64,000 bases of DNA from Kitasatospora sp. MAA19 (GCF_029894125.1 NZ_JARXYZ010000008.1:124001-188000), one strand, 5' to 3'. Shown: positions 1 through 6,960, numbered from the stretch's first letter. Made by a program: numbers and translations. The notes: a model not told the origin generated them from the letters alone.

Positions 1-1
1 C

Positions 2-292
2 GACGTCTGGTTCGGCTACGGGGCCATGGTGATGCCCGGCGTCCGCATCGGTCACGGGGCGATCATCGCCTCCGGCTCCGTCGTCGTCGACGACGTCCCC
101 GACTACGGCATCGTGGGCGGCAACCCCGCCCGTCTCATCCGCCGCCGCTACGGCGATGCGGACGTCGACCGCCTCCTGGCCCTGGCCTGGTGGGACTGGC
201 CGCTCCAGCGGATCACCGAACACATCCGCACGATCATGTCCGGCAGCGTCGACGACCTGGCGAAGGCGGCGGCCGCCCGGGCGGCGGAGTAG
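2..292 (+). CDS. CatB/Vat-type hexapeptide-repeat acetyltransferase (5' truncated by window edge)
   Basis: Only the last ~96 residues are inside the window; the frame is open from base 2, so the start lies upstream. The visible part begins DVWFGYGAMVMPGVRIGHGA and continues with isoleucine/valine/glycine hexapeptide repeats ending in IVGGNPARLIRRR. That is the C-terminal end of the left-handed beta-helix of the CatB/Vat xenobiotic acetyltransferase family, followed by the usual C-terminal helix (WWDWPLQRITEHIRTIMSG). Family members transfer acetyl from acetyl-CoA to small hydroxylated molecules such as chloramphenicol or streptogramin A; the substrate here cannot be told. A full-length paralogue lies at 43383-44048 and shares the WWDWP and NPAR segments. 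Confidence 0.85.
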   Translation, partial: DVWFGYGAMVMPGVRIGHGAIIASGSVVVDDVPDYGIVGGNPARLIRRRYGDADVDRLLALAWWDWPLQRITEHIRTIMSGSVDDLAKAAAARAAE

Positions 293-392
293 CGTCCCAA
301 GACCCGCCGCCGGGCGGCAGGACTCCGAGCCGAGCCGAGCGGCGGCGTGGCGCAGGAAGTCGGCCCAGCCGACGTCCTGCGCCACCGGGGGC

Positions 393-797
393 TCAGCGCT
401 TGGGGGCGGTGAGGCGGGTGCCGGACCAGTCCTTGGCGACGCTGACCGACCTGGCCTGGGACAGGCCCGCGGTCTGGGCGGCGTCGCTGATGTCGCTGGG
501 CTCGATGTAGCCGTCCCGGCCGGCCTTCGGGGTGAGTAGCCAGATCGTGCCGCCTTCTTCGAGGAGGCCGATGGCGTCCACCAGGGCGTCGGTGAGGTCC
601 CCGTCCTCGTCGCGGAACCAGAGCAGGACGACGTTGGCCACGTCGTCGTAGTCCTCGTCGACGAGGTCCTGGCCGATGACCGACTCGATGCCCTCGCGAA
701 GGTCCTGGTCGACATCGTCGTCGTAGCCGATCTCCTGGACGACCTGGCCGGGCTCGAACCCGAGCCGGGCCGCCGGGTTGGTGCGCTCTGTCGTCAT
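393..797 (-). CDS. DUF3052 family protein
   Basis: A 134-residue acidic protein starting at ATG 797 with an AAGGGAAG ribosome site just upstream. It has the sequence character of the actinobacterial DUF3052 family: an N-terminal NPAARLGF segment, a strongly acidic middle (YDDDVDQDL, DEDYDDVANVV), a hydrophobic strand before the phrase EEGGTIWLLTPKAGRDGYI, and a basic C-terminus. No catalytic motif is visible and no function has been established for the family to my knowledge. It stands alone between two minus-strand genes, so operon membership is unclear. Family call is good; function unknown. Confidence 0.8.
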   Translation of the reverse strand: MTTERTNPAARLGFEPGQVVQEIGYDDDVDQDLREGIESVIGQDLVDEDYDDVANVVLLWFRDEDGDLTDALVDAIGLLEEGGTIWLLTPKAGRDGYIEPSDISDAAQTAGLSQARSVSVAKDWSGTRLTAPKR

Positions 798-899
798 GAC
801 GGTCTTCCCTTGGGTCGGAGGCGCCTGCCGCCTCGCTCACGGGTAGCCAATCAGACACGTACGGTGGCGAGCCGGAACACGCCCGGCCGTTGACGCAGG

Positions 900-1100
900 T
901 CAGACCTCGCGGCAGGAGACGACCGTGGAGGCGCTGACGGTGAGCAGGAGCTGTGTGCAGCCGGTGGCGTCGGCCCGGGCGATGGTGGCACCCAGGTCGC
1001 CGGGCGGCAGCGTGAAGGCGTGCGGGCGGAGGTCGGCGTCGTGGGCCACGACGGTGCCGTTCTCCACGTAGAGCATCAGGTATTCGGCGACGTCGGACAC
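900..1100 (-). CDS. small hypothetical protein (66 aa)
   Basis: I chose GTG 1100 as the start because a GGGAGGGGAG ribosome site sits 6 nt upstream and the product then begins VSDVAEYLMLYVENG. An upstream in-frame start at 1178 would add a basic, low-complexity leader with no ribosome site. The protein is mixed alpha/beta in appearance, has one cysteine pair region near the end (ATGCTQLLL, VSCREV) and no membrane segment. I do not recognise a family. It lies 78 nt downstream of the four-gene run 2257-1179 on the same strand and could belong to that operon. Confidence 0.55.
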   Translation of the reverse strand: MSDVAEYLMLYVENGTVVAHDADLRPHAFTLPPGDLGATIARADATGCTQLLLTVSASTVVSCREV

Positions 1101-1178
1101 GTCGGCTCCCCTCCCCCGGGATGGCTGGCGTTCGGCCCTGCCCACGCTAGGGGCCGCGCGGGGCCCGGCCGGCGGCAT

Positions 1179-1526
1179 TCACCGGGCACCACCCCCACGG
1201 GTGAATCCCACCGAGGGCGTGCAGGGGTTGAGGCGGGCCGGGTGGCCCGTGGAGTTGCGGCCGGCGGCCTCGCGGTAGGCGATCCGCTGGACGGCGGCGA
1301 GCAGGCGGTAGAGGTTGAGGGCGGCGTCGGACTCGTCGGCGGCGAAGCCCAGGTGGTAGATGACGGCTTCGAGTTCACGCCAGTCGAAGTCATCGGGGAC
1401 GGGCGGGGCGGTGCCGGGGAGGAGGGCGTTGAAGGCGGTCGCGACGGCGTAGTGGGTCGCGGCGAGGGCGTTGGCCAGGGGGTCCGGTGCAGGGCAGGGG
1501 TCGGGGTCGGGCATGGGGCCGGGCAT
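1179..1526 (-). CDS. hypothetical protein (115 aa)
   Basis: Start at ATG 1526 is favoured by a GAGGAGG ribosome site 9 nt upstream; it gives a 115-residue product. The N-terminus is proline/aspartate rich (PGPMPDPDPCPAPDP) and is followed by a helical segment (LANALAATHYAVATAFNALL) and a second helical part containing WRELEAVIYHLGFAADES. No enzyme motif is seen. The ATG lies one base after the stop codon of the 38-residue membrane peptide gene, so the two are probably translated together. Similar small proteins are common beside the RsbW-like ATPase/DUF397 loci of Streptomyces, but I cannot name a family. Confidence 0.6.
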   Translation of the reverse strand: MPGPMPDPDPCPAPDPLANALAATHYAVATAFNALLPGTAPPVPDDFDWRELEAVIYHLGFAADESDAALNLYRLLAAVQRIAYREAAGRNSTGHPARLNPCTPSVGFTRGGGAR

Positions 1527-1527
1527 G

Positions 1528-1644
1528 TCAGGGGTCCTCCTCGTCGGGCTTTGCAACGTTGAGTGCGGTGATGACACCCAGGACGACGGTGGCGATCGCC
1601 AGGGCGAGGAGGACAGCGAAGGCCGCCGCGATCAGAAATCGCAC
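1528..1644 (-). CDS. 38-residue single-span membrane peptide
   Basis: GTG 1644 opens a 38-codon frame made almost entirely of one hydrophobic span (residues 3-28: RFLIAAAFAVLLALAIATVV and onward) and an acidic tail ending KPDEEDP. It overlaps the end of the upstream gene by 13 nt and ends one base before the next start, with the GAGGAGG at its own 3' end serving as the next gene's ribosome site. The shape (one membrane span, charged tail, embedded in a tight operon) argues for a real small membrane protein rather than a chance frame. Function unknown. Confidence 0.5.
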   Translation of the reverse strand: MRFLIAAAFAVLLALAIATVVLGVITALNVAKPDEEDP

Positions 1645-1886
1645 GAGGCGTCTCGTTCGGCGTCGAGGAGCAGGTTCAGGAGGTTGAGGAGGGTCGACGC
1701 GGGCGCGGTGTTGAAGCGGACGAGCACGCGGCCGTCGATGGTCGTGTCGGTGGTGGCGGAGGGCCAGACCAGGCCGAACCGGCGGCCCCGCTCGTGGACT
1801 TCGGCGAGGAGCGTACGGATCTGGGCCTCGGTGTAGTGGCGAATCCGGGGGTCCGTGGGCTTCATGGGGTGGCGGCGGTTCATCAT
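1632..1886 (-). CDS. hypothetical protein (84 aa)
   Basis: The ATG at 1886 overlaps the TGA of the upstream ATPase gene by one base (TGATG), a classic translational coupling arrangement; a second ATG at 1865 (MKPTDPR) is an alternative. The product has a helical N-terminal part (YTEAQIRTLLAEVHERGRRF), a short beta segment around TTDTTIDGRVLVRF, and a leucine-rich helix (STLLNLLNLLLDAERD). No known domain is recognised. Position between an RsbW-like ATPase and a membrane peptide suggests a role in the same small regulatory operon, but that is inference only. Confidence 0.55.
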   Translation of the reverse strand: MMNRRHPMKPTDPRIRHYTEAQIRTLLAEVHERGRRFGLVWPSATTDTTIDGRVLVRFNTAPASTLLNLLNLLLDAERDASCDF

Positions 1887-2257
1887 CAGGCGGCGTCCAG
1901 CTGCAGCTCGAACCAGACGGCCTTGCCCTGCTTGCGCAGGTCGGTGCCGAAGCGGTGGGTGAGGGAACGGACAAGGTGCAGGCCTCGGCCGGAGAGCGCG
2001 TAGGGGTCGGCGGGGGCGCGCGGCTCGGGCGGGAGGGTCTGGCTGTCGTCGCAGACCGAGACACGGAGCCTGCGGTCCAGGAGGGCGACGACGACGAGGG
2101 GCGCGGGGCTTCCGGCGTGCTTCCACGCGTTGAAGAAGAGTTCGTGGAGGGCGAGTTCGGCGTCGGAGATGGTGGAGGGCGGCCACCCGGCGGAGGTGAG
2201 GAGGTCGCACAGCTCGGTGCGGGCGGCGGTCCAGTCGGGAGGGTTGAAGGCACACAT
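1886..2257 (-). CDS. RsbW/SpoIIAB-like ATP-binding protein
   Basis: A 123-residue protein with the HATPase_c_2 fold typical of the many anti-sigma-factor-like ATPases of streptomycetes. Visible motifs: the N box HELFFNAWKHAG (residues ~41-53), the G1-type CDDS (~73-76), and the G2 box LSGRGLHLVRSL (~92-103), ending with VWFELQLD. Such proteins bind ATP and may phosphorylate or sequester a partner; no sigma factor or anti-anti-sigma gene adjoins. It is the first gene of a tightly packed minus-strand operon and is divergent from an XRE/DUF5753 regulator at 2435, the common genomic pairing of these ATPases. Start ATG 2257 gives the expected family length; the ribosome site is weak. Confidence 0.8.
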   Translation of the reverse strand: MCAFNPPDWTAARTELCDLLTSAGWPPSTISDAELALHELFFNAWKHAGSPAPLVVVALLDRRLRVSVCDDSQTLPPEPRAPADPYALSGRGLHLVRSLTHRFGTDLRKQGKAVWFELQLDAA

Positions 2258-2434
2258 GAGAAGCCCCAGGAAAGAGGAGGGGGGAACCACTGACGATCCG
2301 TCATGTGATCGGTGCAACACTGAGAGTAGGGCCTCATGGCTCACGCGTGCAACCTCATCGCGAAGAAGGCCCACCCAGCTTGGATAAGCTCACTCGTGTG
2401 GGTGGAGACTGGCCCGACACGGAAGGAACCCCCC

Positions 2435-3325
2435 TTGGCGCTCAGGACCCAAATCAGCGAACGGCAGCGGCGATTCGGCGCTGAGCTGAGGCGGCTACGC
2501 GAGGCCGCAGGCCTGGCGGTCAAGGATGCCGGCGCCCTCATCGGCATCCTCGGCCCGCAGCTCAGCCACATCGAGGCCGCGCGCACGGCACTCGACTCGG
2601 AACGGCTCGCAGTTCTGCTTGATGGCTACGGGTGCACGGATAACACCTATGCCGAGCTGCTGCAGGGTCTCGGCGCCAGCAACGGCAAGGGCTGGTGGAG
2701 CAAGTACAAGAGCAAGGTGCCAGACCTCTCGCTCGATCTGGCAGAGGTCGAAGACCGCGCAACCCGTCTCGACAACTACGAGACTCTCTACATCCCCGGA
2801 CTACTCCAACTGCCCCAATATGCCGAGGCCCTCTACAACGGAGGCACCAGGAACGGGAAGTGGGACACGACAACGCAGGTTCAGTTCCGCATGGACCGGC
2901 AACGGATCCTGACTGACGAGAAGCAGCGACAGTTCCGCTTCGTTATCCACGAGGCCGCGCTACGCATGCGATTCGCCGGAGATGAGGTCATGCGAGCCCA
3001 ACTCGTGCATCTGCTTGAGATTGCCGAGCTTCCCAACGTCGACATGCAGGTGCTGCCGTTCACCGCTCCGAAGCATGCACCCTTCTCGCGCTCTTTCCTG
3101 CTCTGTGATCCCAGCTGCCGAGAACTCGCAACCGTCATTCTGGATGGTCCGAAGAGGGCCGAGCATATTGGCGACCCTGTTGAGCTGGCGGCCTACGGCC
3201 AGATGTTCCAGCAGCTCAGCGCACACGCTTTGCCGAGAGCGGATCGGGAAACGGCGCTGCGCGGACTCCCCAACCGCGAGTCGTGGGGAGTCCTGCATCA
3301 TCTTCTCTATCTACTCCAGTCGTGA
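2435..3325 (+). CDS. XRE-family regulator with DUF5753 domain (Scr1/WhiJ-like)
   Basis: I chose TTG 2435, 5 nt after GGAAGGAA, which gives 296 residues; an upstream ATG at 2336 lacks a good ribosome site. Residues ~12-65 form a helix-turn-helix (RRFGAELRRLREAAGLAVKD, then LSHIEAARTAL), and residues ~110-285 form the ligand-like DUF5753 domain with LYIPGLLQLPQYAEAL, MDRQRIL, IHEAALRMR and NVDMQVLPF. Such regulators pair with small DUF397 proteins in streptomycetes and control development or antibiotic production (WhiJ/BldB-type loci). A DUF397 gene follows 10 nt downstream. The gene is visibly less GC-rich than its neighbours, with codons such as CAA, TAT and GTT, suggesting recent acquisition. 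Confidence 0.85.
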   Translation: MALRTQISERQRRFGAELRRLREAAGLAVKDAGALIGILGPQLSHIEAARTALDSERLAVLLDGYGCTDNTYAELLQGLGASNGKGWWSKYKSKVPDLSLDLAEVEDRATRLDNYETLYIPGLLQLPQYAEALYNGGTRNGKWDTTTQVQFRMDRQRILTDEKQRQFRFVIHEAALRMRFAGDEVMRAQLVHLLEIAELPNVDMQVLPFTAPKHAPFSRSFLLCDPSCRELATVILDGPKRAEHIGDPVELAAYGQMFQQLSAHALPRADRETALRGLPNRESWGVLHHLLYLLQS

Positions 3326-3335
3326 AAGGCGCACG

Positions 3336-3536
3336 ATGTCCAACTTCTCCTGGCAGAAGTCGTCATACAGCAATGCCGAGGGAGGCAATAACTGCCTTGA
3401 GCTTGCCGCTAGCGCCGACGACATCCGCCACCTCCGCGAATCCGACGACCCCTCCATCGTCATCACCACCACCGCCACCAAGCTCCGCGCCTTCATCCTC
3501 GGCGCCAAGGCCGGCGAGTTCGACCACCTCCTCTGA
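3336..3536 (+). CDS. DUF397 domain protein
   Basis: 66 residues from ATG 3336 with GAAAGG upstream. It shows the family signature WQKSSYSNAEGGNNCLELA at the N-terminus, then a central HLRESDDPS and a C-terminal RAFILGAKAGEFD. The family is the small partner of XRE/DUF5753 regulators and is thought to act as an antagonist or toxin-like partner, though mechanism is not settled. It is the second gene of a two-gene operon with the regulator at 2435-3325 and is followed by a strong terminator hairpin. Confidence 0.9.
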   Translation: MSNFSWQKSSYSNAEGGNNCLELAASADDIRHLRESDDPSIVITTTATKLRAFILGAKAGEFDHLL

Positions 3537-3542
3537 CCCCCT

Positions 3543-3579
3543 CCCCGCCCGCTCGTTGGAGCCCAACGAGCGGGCGGGG
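3543..3579 (+). terminator. terminator hairpin after the DUF397 gene
   Basis: A perfect 17-bp stem (3543-3559 with 3563-3579) and a 3-base loop lie 6 nt after the DUF397 stop. There is no T run, as is normal for actinomycete terminators. Confidence 0.8.
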
Positions 3580-3610
3580 CGCTGCCGCCTCGTCCGCCCA
3601 TGAGCTAAGC

Positions 3611-4480
3611 GGTTGTCTCACGTGGCACGTTTCGCGAGCTTCTTGTAGCAGGTCAGGGCGGCGGCCAGGCCGAGGAAGGCGAGGAAGTGCGAGCCCTTTC
3701 GTTCGTATCGGACGGTGAGGCGGCGGTAGCCGAAGAGCCAGGCGATCGACCGTTCGATCTTCCGGCGGTGCCGACCGAGGCGTTCGCCGGACTCGATGCC
3801 GGGCCGCGCGATGCGCGCGACGAGCCCGCGCTCGCGCAGCCAGGCCAGATGTTCGGCGGAGAAGTACGCCTTGTCCGCGCGGAGTTCGACGGGTCGGCGC
3901 CGCCGTGGTCCCCGGCGGGACCGGACGGCGGGTATGCCGCGGATGAGCGGCTTGAGGGCGAGGCTGTCGTGCATGTTCGCGCCGTACACGGCGACGGCAA
4001 GCGGGATGCCCTGGGCATCGGACAACACGTGCAGCTTGCTGCCCTTCTTGCCGCGATCGACCGGGTTCGGCCCGGTCAGCGATCCCCCCTTTTGGCGCGA
4101 ACGGAGGCCGCGTCGACGATCGCCGAGGTCCAGTCCACCTCTCCGCGGGCCCCGAGTTCGTCCAGCACCGCCCGGTGCAGCCGACGCCACAGGCCGGCCT
4201 CGGGTCCATACCGTGAAGCGACGATGCGCGGTGGCGGGCGACGTGCCGAACGTCGGCGGCAGATGCCGCCAGGCACAGCCGCTGGTCAGCGCGTACACCA
4301 CTGCCGTGAACACGGCCCGCTCGTCACACGGAGCGGTCCCACCACCTTGCGGACGAGCAGCGAACGACGGCAGCAACCGGGCGGCCAGCTCCCAGAGTTC
4401 ATCAGGAACCAGACGCTTCGATAGATCAGCACCCACGACCGGCATCATGCCGCACGAACATCAAGTCACGTGAGACGACC
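3611..4480 (-). mobile_element. IS5-family insertion sequence (IS427-like), ~870 bp
   Basis: The element is bounded by imperfect inverted repeats: GGTTGTCTCACGTG at 3611-3624 and, inverted, GGTCGTCTCACGTG at 4467-4480. The direct repeat CTAAG occurs immediately outside both ends (3605-3609 and 4482-4486), consistent with the TA-containing target duplication of IS5-family elements. It contains a single transposase gene on the minus strand whose stop codon lies inside the left repeat. The transposase reading frame is broken (see next entry), so the copy is probably not autonomous. Confidence 0.85.
3618..4448 (-). pseudogene. IS5-family transposase, frame-disrupted
   Basis: The DDE transposase is recognisable in three pieces. 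Residues from MMPVVGADLSKRL to HRRFTVWT read in one frame. The segment EAGLWRRLHRAVLDELGA through WTSAIVDAASVRAK reads in a second frame. KGGSLTGPNPVDRGKKGSKL to YKKLAKRAT returns to the first. The first break is a single extra base in the GGG at 4202-4204. The second coincides with a 4A-6G tract (minus strand, 4093-4084), a plausible programmed -1 slippage site known in related elements. A ribosome staying in the main frame crosses without a stop but makes a garbled segment of ~40 residues that lacks the first catalytic Asp region (IVDAAS). Hence probably inactive. Confidence 0.8.
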
Positions 4481-4488
4481 TCTAAGCC
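4467..4488. repeat. 22-bp direct repeat, copy 1 (IS end plus flank)
   Basis: The 22 bases from CACGTGAGACGACC to CTAAGCC occur identically at 5194-5215 in the same orientation. The copies bracket the dinB-like gene. The first 14 bases are an IS terminal repeat and the last 8 lie outside the element. Confidence 0.9.
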
Positions 4489-5066
4489 TTGATTGGTGCG
4501 GCCGACCTGGCGGCCTGCTCGATCTTCGCGCAGTACGCTGCACGGGCTTGCTCGTCGATCTGCTTCTCGTGTTCGGCGCGCAACCCGGTCCGGCCGTCGA
4601 GGCCCTCGCGCAGGATATCGGCGTGCCCGGCATGCCGGATGGACTCGCCGAGGACATGGACCATGACGGCGAACAGGTTCGTGTCGGCATGAGGCTCCGG
4701 CCACCACGGCACGTGGCCGGGGGCGTCGAGGGGAAGCTCGTTGATCGTCGCGTCCGAGTGTTCCCACGTGCGCCGGTAGAACCCGATGATCTGATCGCGG
4801 GTCTCGTCCTCGGTCGCCCACAGATCGCTGCCGTTGGAGTCCTGCCACCGGGGCAGCGGTTCCGGGGCAGGGCGGTCGAAGACCTCGCCGAAGTACCTGG
4901 CCTCGACGGTGGCCACGTGTTTGACCAGGCCGAGGAGGTTGGTCCCGGTCGCTGTCAAAGGCCGGCGGGCGTCGTATTCGGACAAGCCGTCGAGTTTCCA
5001 GAGCAGCGCCTTGCGGTCCCGCCGCAGTCTCCCGTGCAGGTTGTCTTTCGCGAATTCATCGATCAT
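4482..5066 (-). CDS. DinB-family (DUF664) protein
   Basis: 194 residues from ATG 5066. The sequence fits the DinB/YfiT-like four-helix bundle: His50 in LLGLVKHVATVEARYFGEV and a His cluster at 137-148 (MVHVLGESIRHAGHADILRE) would form the metal site; LYRR-type segments and HVPWWPEP lie between. Members are metal-dependent enzymes, some using mycothiol in actinobacteria; the substrate is unknown. The gene is enclosed by IS material: its TAG stop lies in the CTAAG flank of the IS end at 4482, and its upstream region (5067-5208) contains an IS remnant. It may therefore have been carried in by, or trapped between, IS copies. Confidence 0.8.
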   Translation of the reverse strand: MIDEFAKDNLHGRLRRDRKALLWKLDGLSEYDARRPLTATGTNLLGLVKHVATVEARYFGEVFDRPAPEPLPRWQDSNGSDLWATEDETRDQIIGFYRRTWEHSDATINELPLDAPGHVPWWPEPHADTNLFAVMVHVLGESIRHAGHADILREGLDGRTGLRAEHEKQIDEQARAAYCAKIEQAARSAAPIKA

Positions 5067-5140
5067 GCGGTATCAGCCTGCCATGGGCTGCTCGTGGTCT
5101 CAAGATCCCGTACGTGGTCCGCAACGACTGGCAGAGCCGA

Positions 5141-5200
5141 GGCCTGGCCATGGCCACCGCCCTGACCTCCTACAAGAAGCTCGCGAAACTTGCCACGTGA
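5141..5200 (+). pseudogene. remnant of IS5-type transposase 3' end
   Basis: The plus strand encodes GLAMATALTSYKKLAKLAT followed by a stop, matching the end of the transposase at 3618-4448 (GLAAALTCYKKLAKRAT) but in the opposite orientation. Only about 57 bp of the related element remain, ending in the terminal repeat at 5194-5207. Sequence further upstream to the dinB start shows no clear transposase similarity. Confidence 0.75.
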
Positions 5201-5207
5201 GACGACC
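5151..5207. repeat. 57-bp inverted copy of the IS left end
   Basis: The reverse complement of 5151-5207 matches 3611-3667 at about 53 of 57 positions by eye. Together they form long inverted arms around the IS and the dinB-like gene, giving a composite-transposon-like outline of ~1.6 kb (3611-5207). Confidence 0.8.
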
Positions 5208-5208
5208 T

Positions 5209-5571
5209 CTAAGCCGGGTGCGTGCGGTCCCCGATGCGCGGGAGATCGTCGAGGTGCTCGCGTGCCCACGCGCAGGCAACGTCCATCGGGCCGAGCAGCG
5301 ACCGCCCGAGCTCGGTGAGGGCGTACTCCACTCGCGGCGGGTTCTCGTCGTACGCGGTCCGGGTCAGCCAACCGTCGCGCTCCATCGCACGCAGCGTCTC
5401 GGTCAGCACCTTCGGGGCGACCCCTTTGAGCGGCACCTTCAACTCGGTGAACCGGCGCGGGCCGTCCTCAAGGCAGCGCAGGATCATGCCGCTCCACTTG
5501 TCGCCGACCCGGATCGGCATGCGGTGGCTGCAAAACGGGTCGAACAGGTCGGCGTTCAGGGGCGCGCTCAT
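5209..5571 (-). CDS. HxlR-family transcriptional regulator
   Basis: 120 residues from ATG 5571. It has the HxlR/MarR-like winged helix: Cys14 (DPFCSHRMPIRVGDKWSGM), helix and recognition region RFTELKVPLKGVAPKVLTET, and wing RTAYDENPPRVEYALTELGR. Single-cysteine HxlR proteins sense reactive electrophiles or oxidants and usually repress a divergent oxidoreductase; the divergent gene here at 5668 fits that. The TAG stop lies within the CTAAGCC flank of the IS remnant. A 7-bp inverted repeat in the promoter region (5586-5609) is a likely operator. Confidence 0.9.
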   Translation of the reverse strand: MSAPLNADLFDPFCSHRMPIRVGDKWSGMILRCLEDGPRRFTELKVPLKGVAPKVLTETLRAMERDGWLTRTAYDENPPRVEYALTELGRSLLGPMDVACAWAREHLDDLPRIGDRTHPA

Positions 5572-5585
5572 ACCCCGACGATAGA

Positions 5586-5609
5586 GCCGGTTCCGTTGCA
5601 GTAACCGGC
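5586..5609. promoter_or_regulatory. putative HxlR operator between divergent genes
   Basis: GCCGGTT, 10 bases, AACCGGC: a perfect 7-bp inverted repeat 15 bp upstream of the hxlR start and 58 bp upstream of the oxidoreductase start. Position suggests control of both promoters; binding is inferred. Confidence 0.45.
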
Positions 5610-5667
5610 CACCTCCCGCCTACCGTCTCGCACACCAGGCCCGAACGGGCAATCCAGAGGAGGACCC

Positions 5668-6309
5668 ATGAGCAGGATCGTGATCTTCGGGGCGGGCGGA
5701 CGCGTGGGCCGCGCGGCAGTGGCTGAAGCCGTACGGCGCGGACACTCGGTGACCGCAGTGGTGCGGGACCCCGGCAAGTACGCGGAGCTTGGCACTTCGG
5801 ATGCTGTCACCGTGGTACGGGGCGACGCGACCGACGCCGAGTCGGTGGCCGTGGTCGCGGCGGGGCACGATGCCGCCGTGAATGCCTCGGCCCGGTTGGA
5901 CCTGCCCGCCGAGGAGTACTTCACGGCGGCCGCGCGGGCTCTGGTCGACGGGCTCGGGCGGACGGGGGTGAAGCGGCTCCTGGTCCTGGGCATCGCGACG
6001 ACGCTGGAAACCTCGCCAGGCGTGCGGGTGATGGACGATCCGCAGTTCCCCGACGAGTACCGGCTGTTCTCCCAGGGGCACGTGGCGGAGTTCGAGCTGC
6101 TGCGGACGGCCGCGACCGAGCTCGACTGGCTGATGGTGGTCCCCCCGCTGGACCTGAACGCGCAGGCCGAGGCCACCGGGCACTACACGAGCGCGGTCGG
6201 TGCCGTGGTGGGGCAGGGGCGCATCTCGCACCAGGACCTCGCGGTGGCACTGCTGGACGAGATCGAGACGCCGAAGCATCGCGGGGTGCAGTGGGCGGTT
6301 TCGCACTGA
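5668..6309 (+). CDS. NAD(P)-binding NmrA/SDR-like oxidoreductase
   Basis: 213 residues from ATG 5668, preceded by GAGGAGG. The N-terminus MSRIVIFGAGGRVGRAAVAE carries the Rossmann GxxGxxG motif, followed by RGHSVTAVVRDPGKY and VVRGDATDAESV, typical of atypical SDRs of the NmrA/HSCARG type that bind NAD(P)H. The active-site Tyr-x-x-x-Lys of classical SDRs is not evident. Later segments LVLGIATTLE and LDWLMVVPPLDLN match the family. Divergent from an HxlR regulator, so it is probably induced by electrophile or redox stress and acts as a quinone or aldehyde reductase; substrate unknown. Confidence 0.85.
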   Translation: MSRIVIFGAGGRVGRAAVAEAVRRGHSVTAVVRDPGKYAELGTSDAVTVVRGDATDAESVAVVAAGHDAAVNASARLDLPAEEYFTAAARALVDGLGRTGVKRLLVLGIATTLETSPGVRVMDDPQFPDEYRLFSQGHVAEFELLRTAATELDWLMVVPPLDLNAQAEATGHYTSAVGAVVGQGRISHQDLAVALLDEIETPKHRGVQWAVSH

Positions 6310-6448
6310 CGGCGTGACCGGCATGGTGGGCAGGACGGCGGATCAACGGGGGCGTTCATCGTTTGTCTACCGCCTTGGTCCATGGTCAGTTCCACGGGGC
6401 GCCCCGAACGTTCACGGGCGCGAACATGGATGAGGAAGGCACACGGGG

Positions 6449-6925
6449 ATGAAGGCAATACGGCACATGGCGCTGGCCGCAGCAACCGGCGCACTGGCCC
6501 TGGCCGGGACGATGGCGACGGCGGGCACCGCGCAGGCCGCGTACGACCCGACCAGCCACAGCATCTGGGACGACGAGCCGCTCTACGCGGGCTGGCACGT
6601 CGACTCGTACACCACCCGGCTGATCATGCAGGCGGACGGCGACCTGGTCATCTACCAGGACTTCAACACCGCCAGTCCGAAGGTCCCGTTCAGGTCCGGT
6701 ACCACGAACTGCGGCTACAAGACCGTCATGCAGTCCGACGGGAACCTCGTCGTCTACTCCGCCTCCGGCGGCGTCTGCTGGGCCCTCGGCACGGACGGCC
6801 ACCCGCACGCCAAGCTGGTGGTGAACGACTCGGGCGCCGTCGGCGTCACCTGGGGCAGCGGTCGGCTCCCCAGGGCCAACACGGGCGACCCCTACTCGCG
6901 CTTCCTGTCGTCGGACCTGTACTGA
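6449..6925 (+). CDS. secreted bulb-type (B-lectin) mannose-binding lectin-like protein
   Basis: 158 residues from ATG 6449. Residues 1-31 are a signal peptide (basic start KAIRH, hydrophobic core, AQA-A cleavage). The mature protein has beta-prism II repeats with the sugar-binding type motif QxDxNxVxY: LIMQADGDLVIYQD, TVMQSDGNLVVYSA, and a weaker third copy AKLVVNDSGAVGV. Such small secreted lectins bind mannose and occur as bacteriocins (lectin-like) or surface proteins; which applies is unknown. It stands alone and is convergent with the degenerate SARP gene at 7030-8487. A hairpin at 6961-6998 follows. Confidence 0.85.
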   Translation: MKAIRHMALAAATGALALAGTMATAGTAQAAYDPTSHSIWDDEPLYAGWHVDSYTTRLIMQADGDLVIYQDFNTASPKVPFRSGTTNCGYKTVMQSDGNLVVYSASGGVCWALGTDGHPHAKLVVNDSGAVGVTWGSGRLPRANTGDPYSRFLSSDLY

Positions 6926-6960
6926 CGGGCACCGCCCGCTCCGGCGTGACCTCGCGCATC

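Noticed and set aside
2336-2434. Upstream ATG as start of the XRE regulator
   Set aside because: No ribosome site at proper spacing, and the extra 33 residues are outside the known domain; TTG 2435 follows GGAAGGAA.
4076-4276. 66-codon minus-strand frame as a separate gene
   Set aside because: It is the displaced middle segment of the broken transposase (EAGLWRRLHRAV to VRAK).
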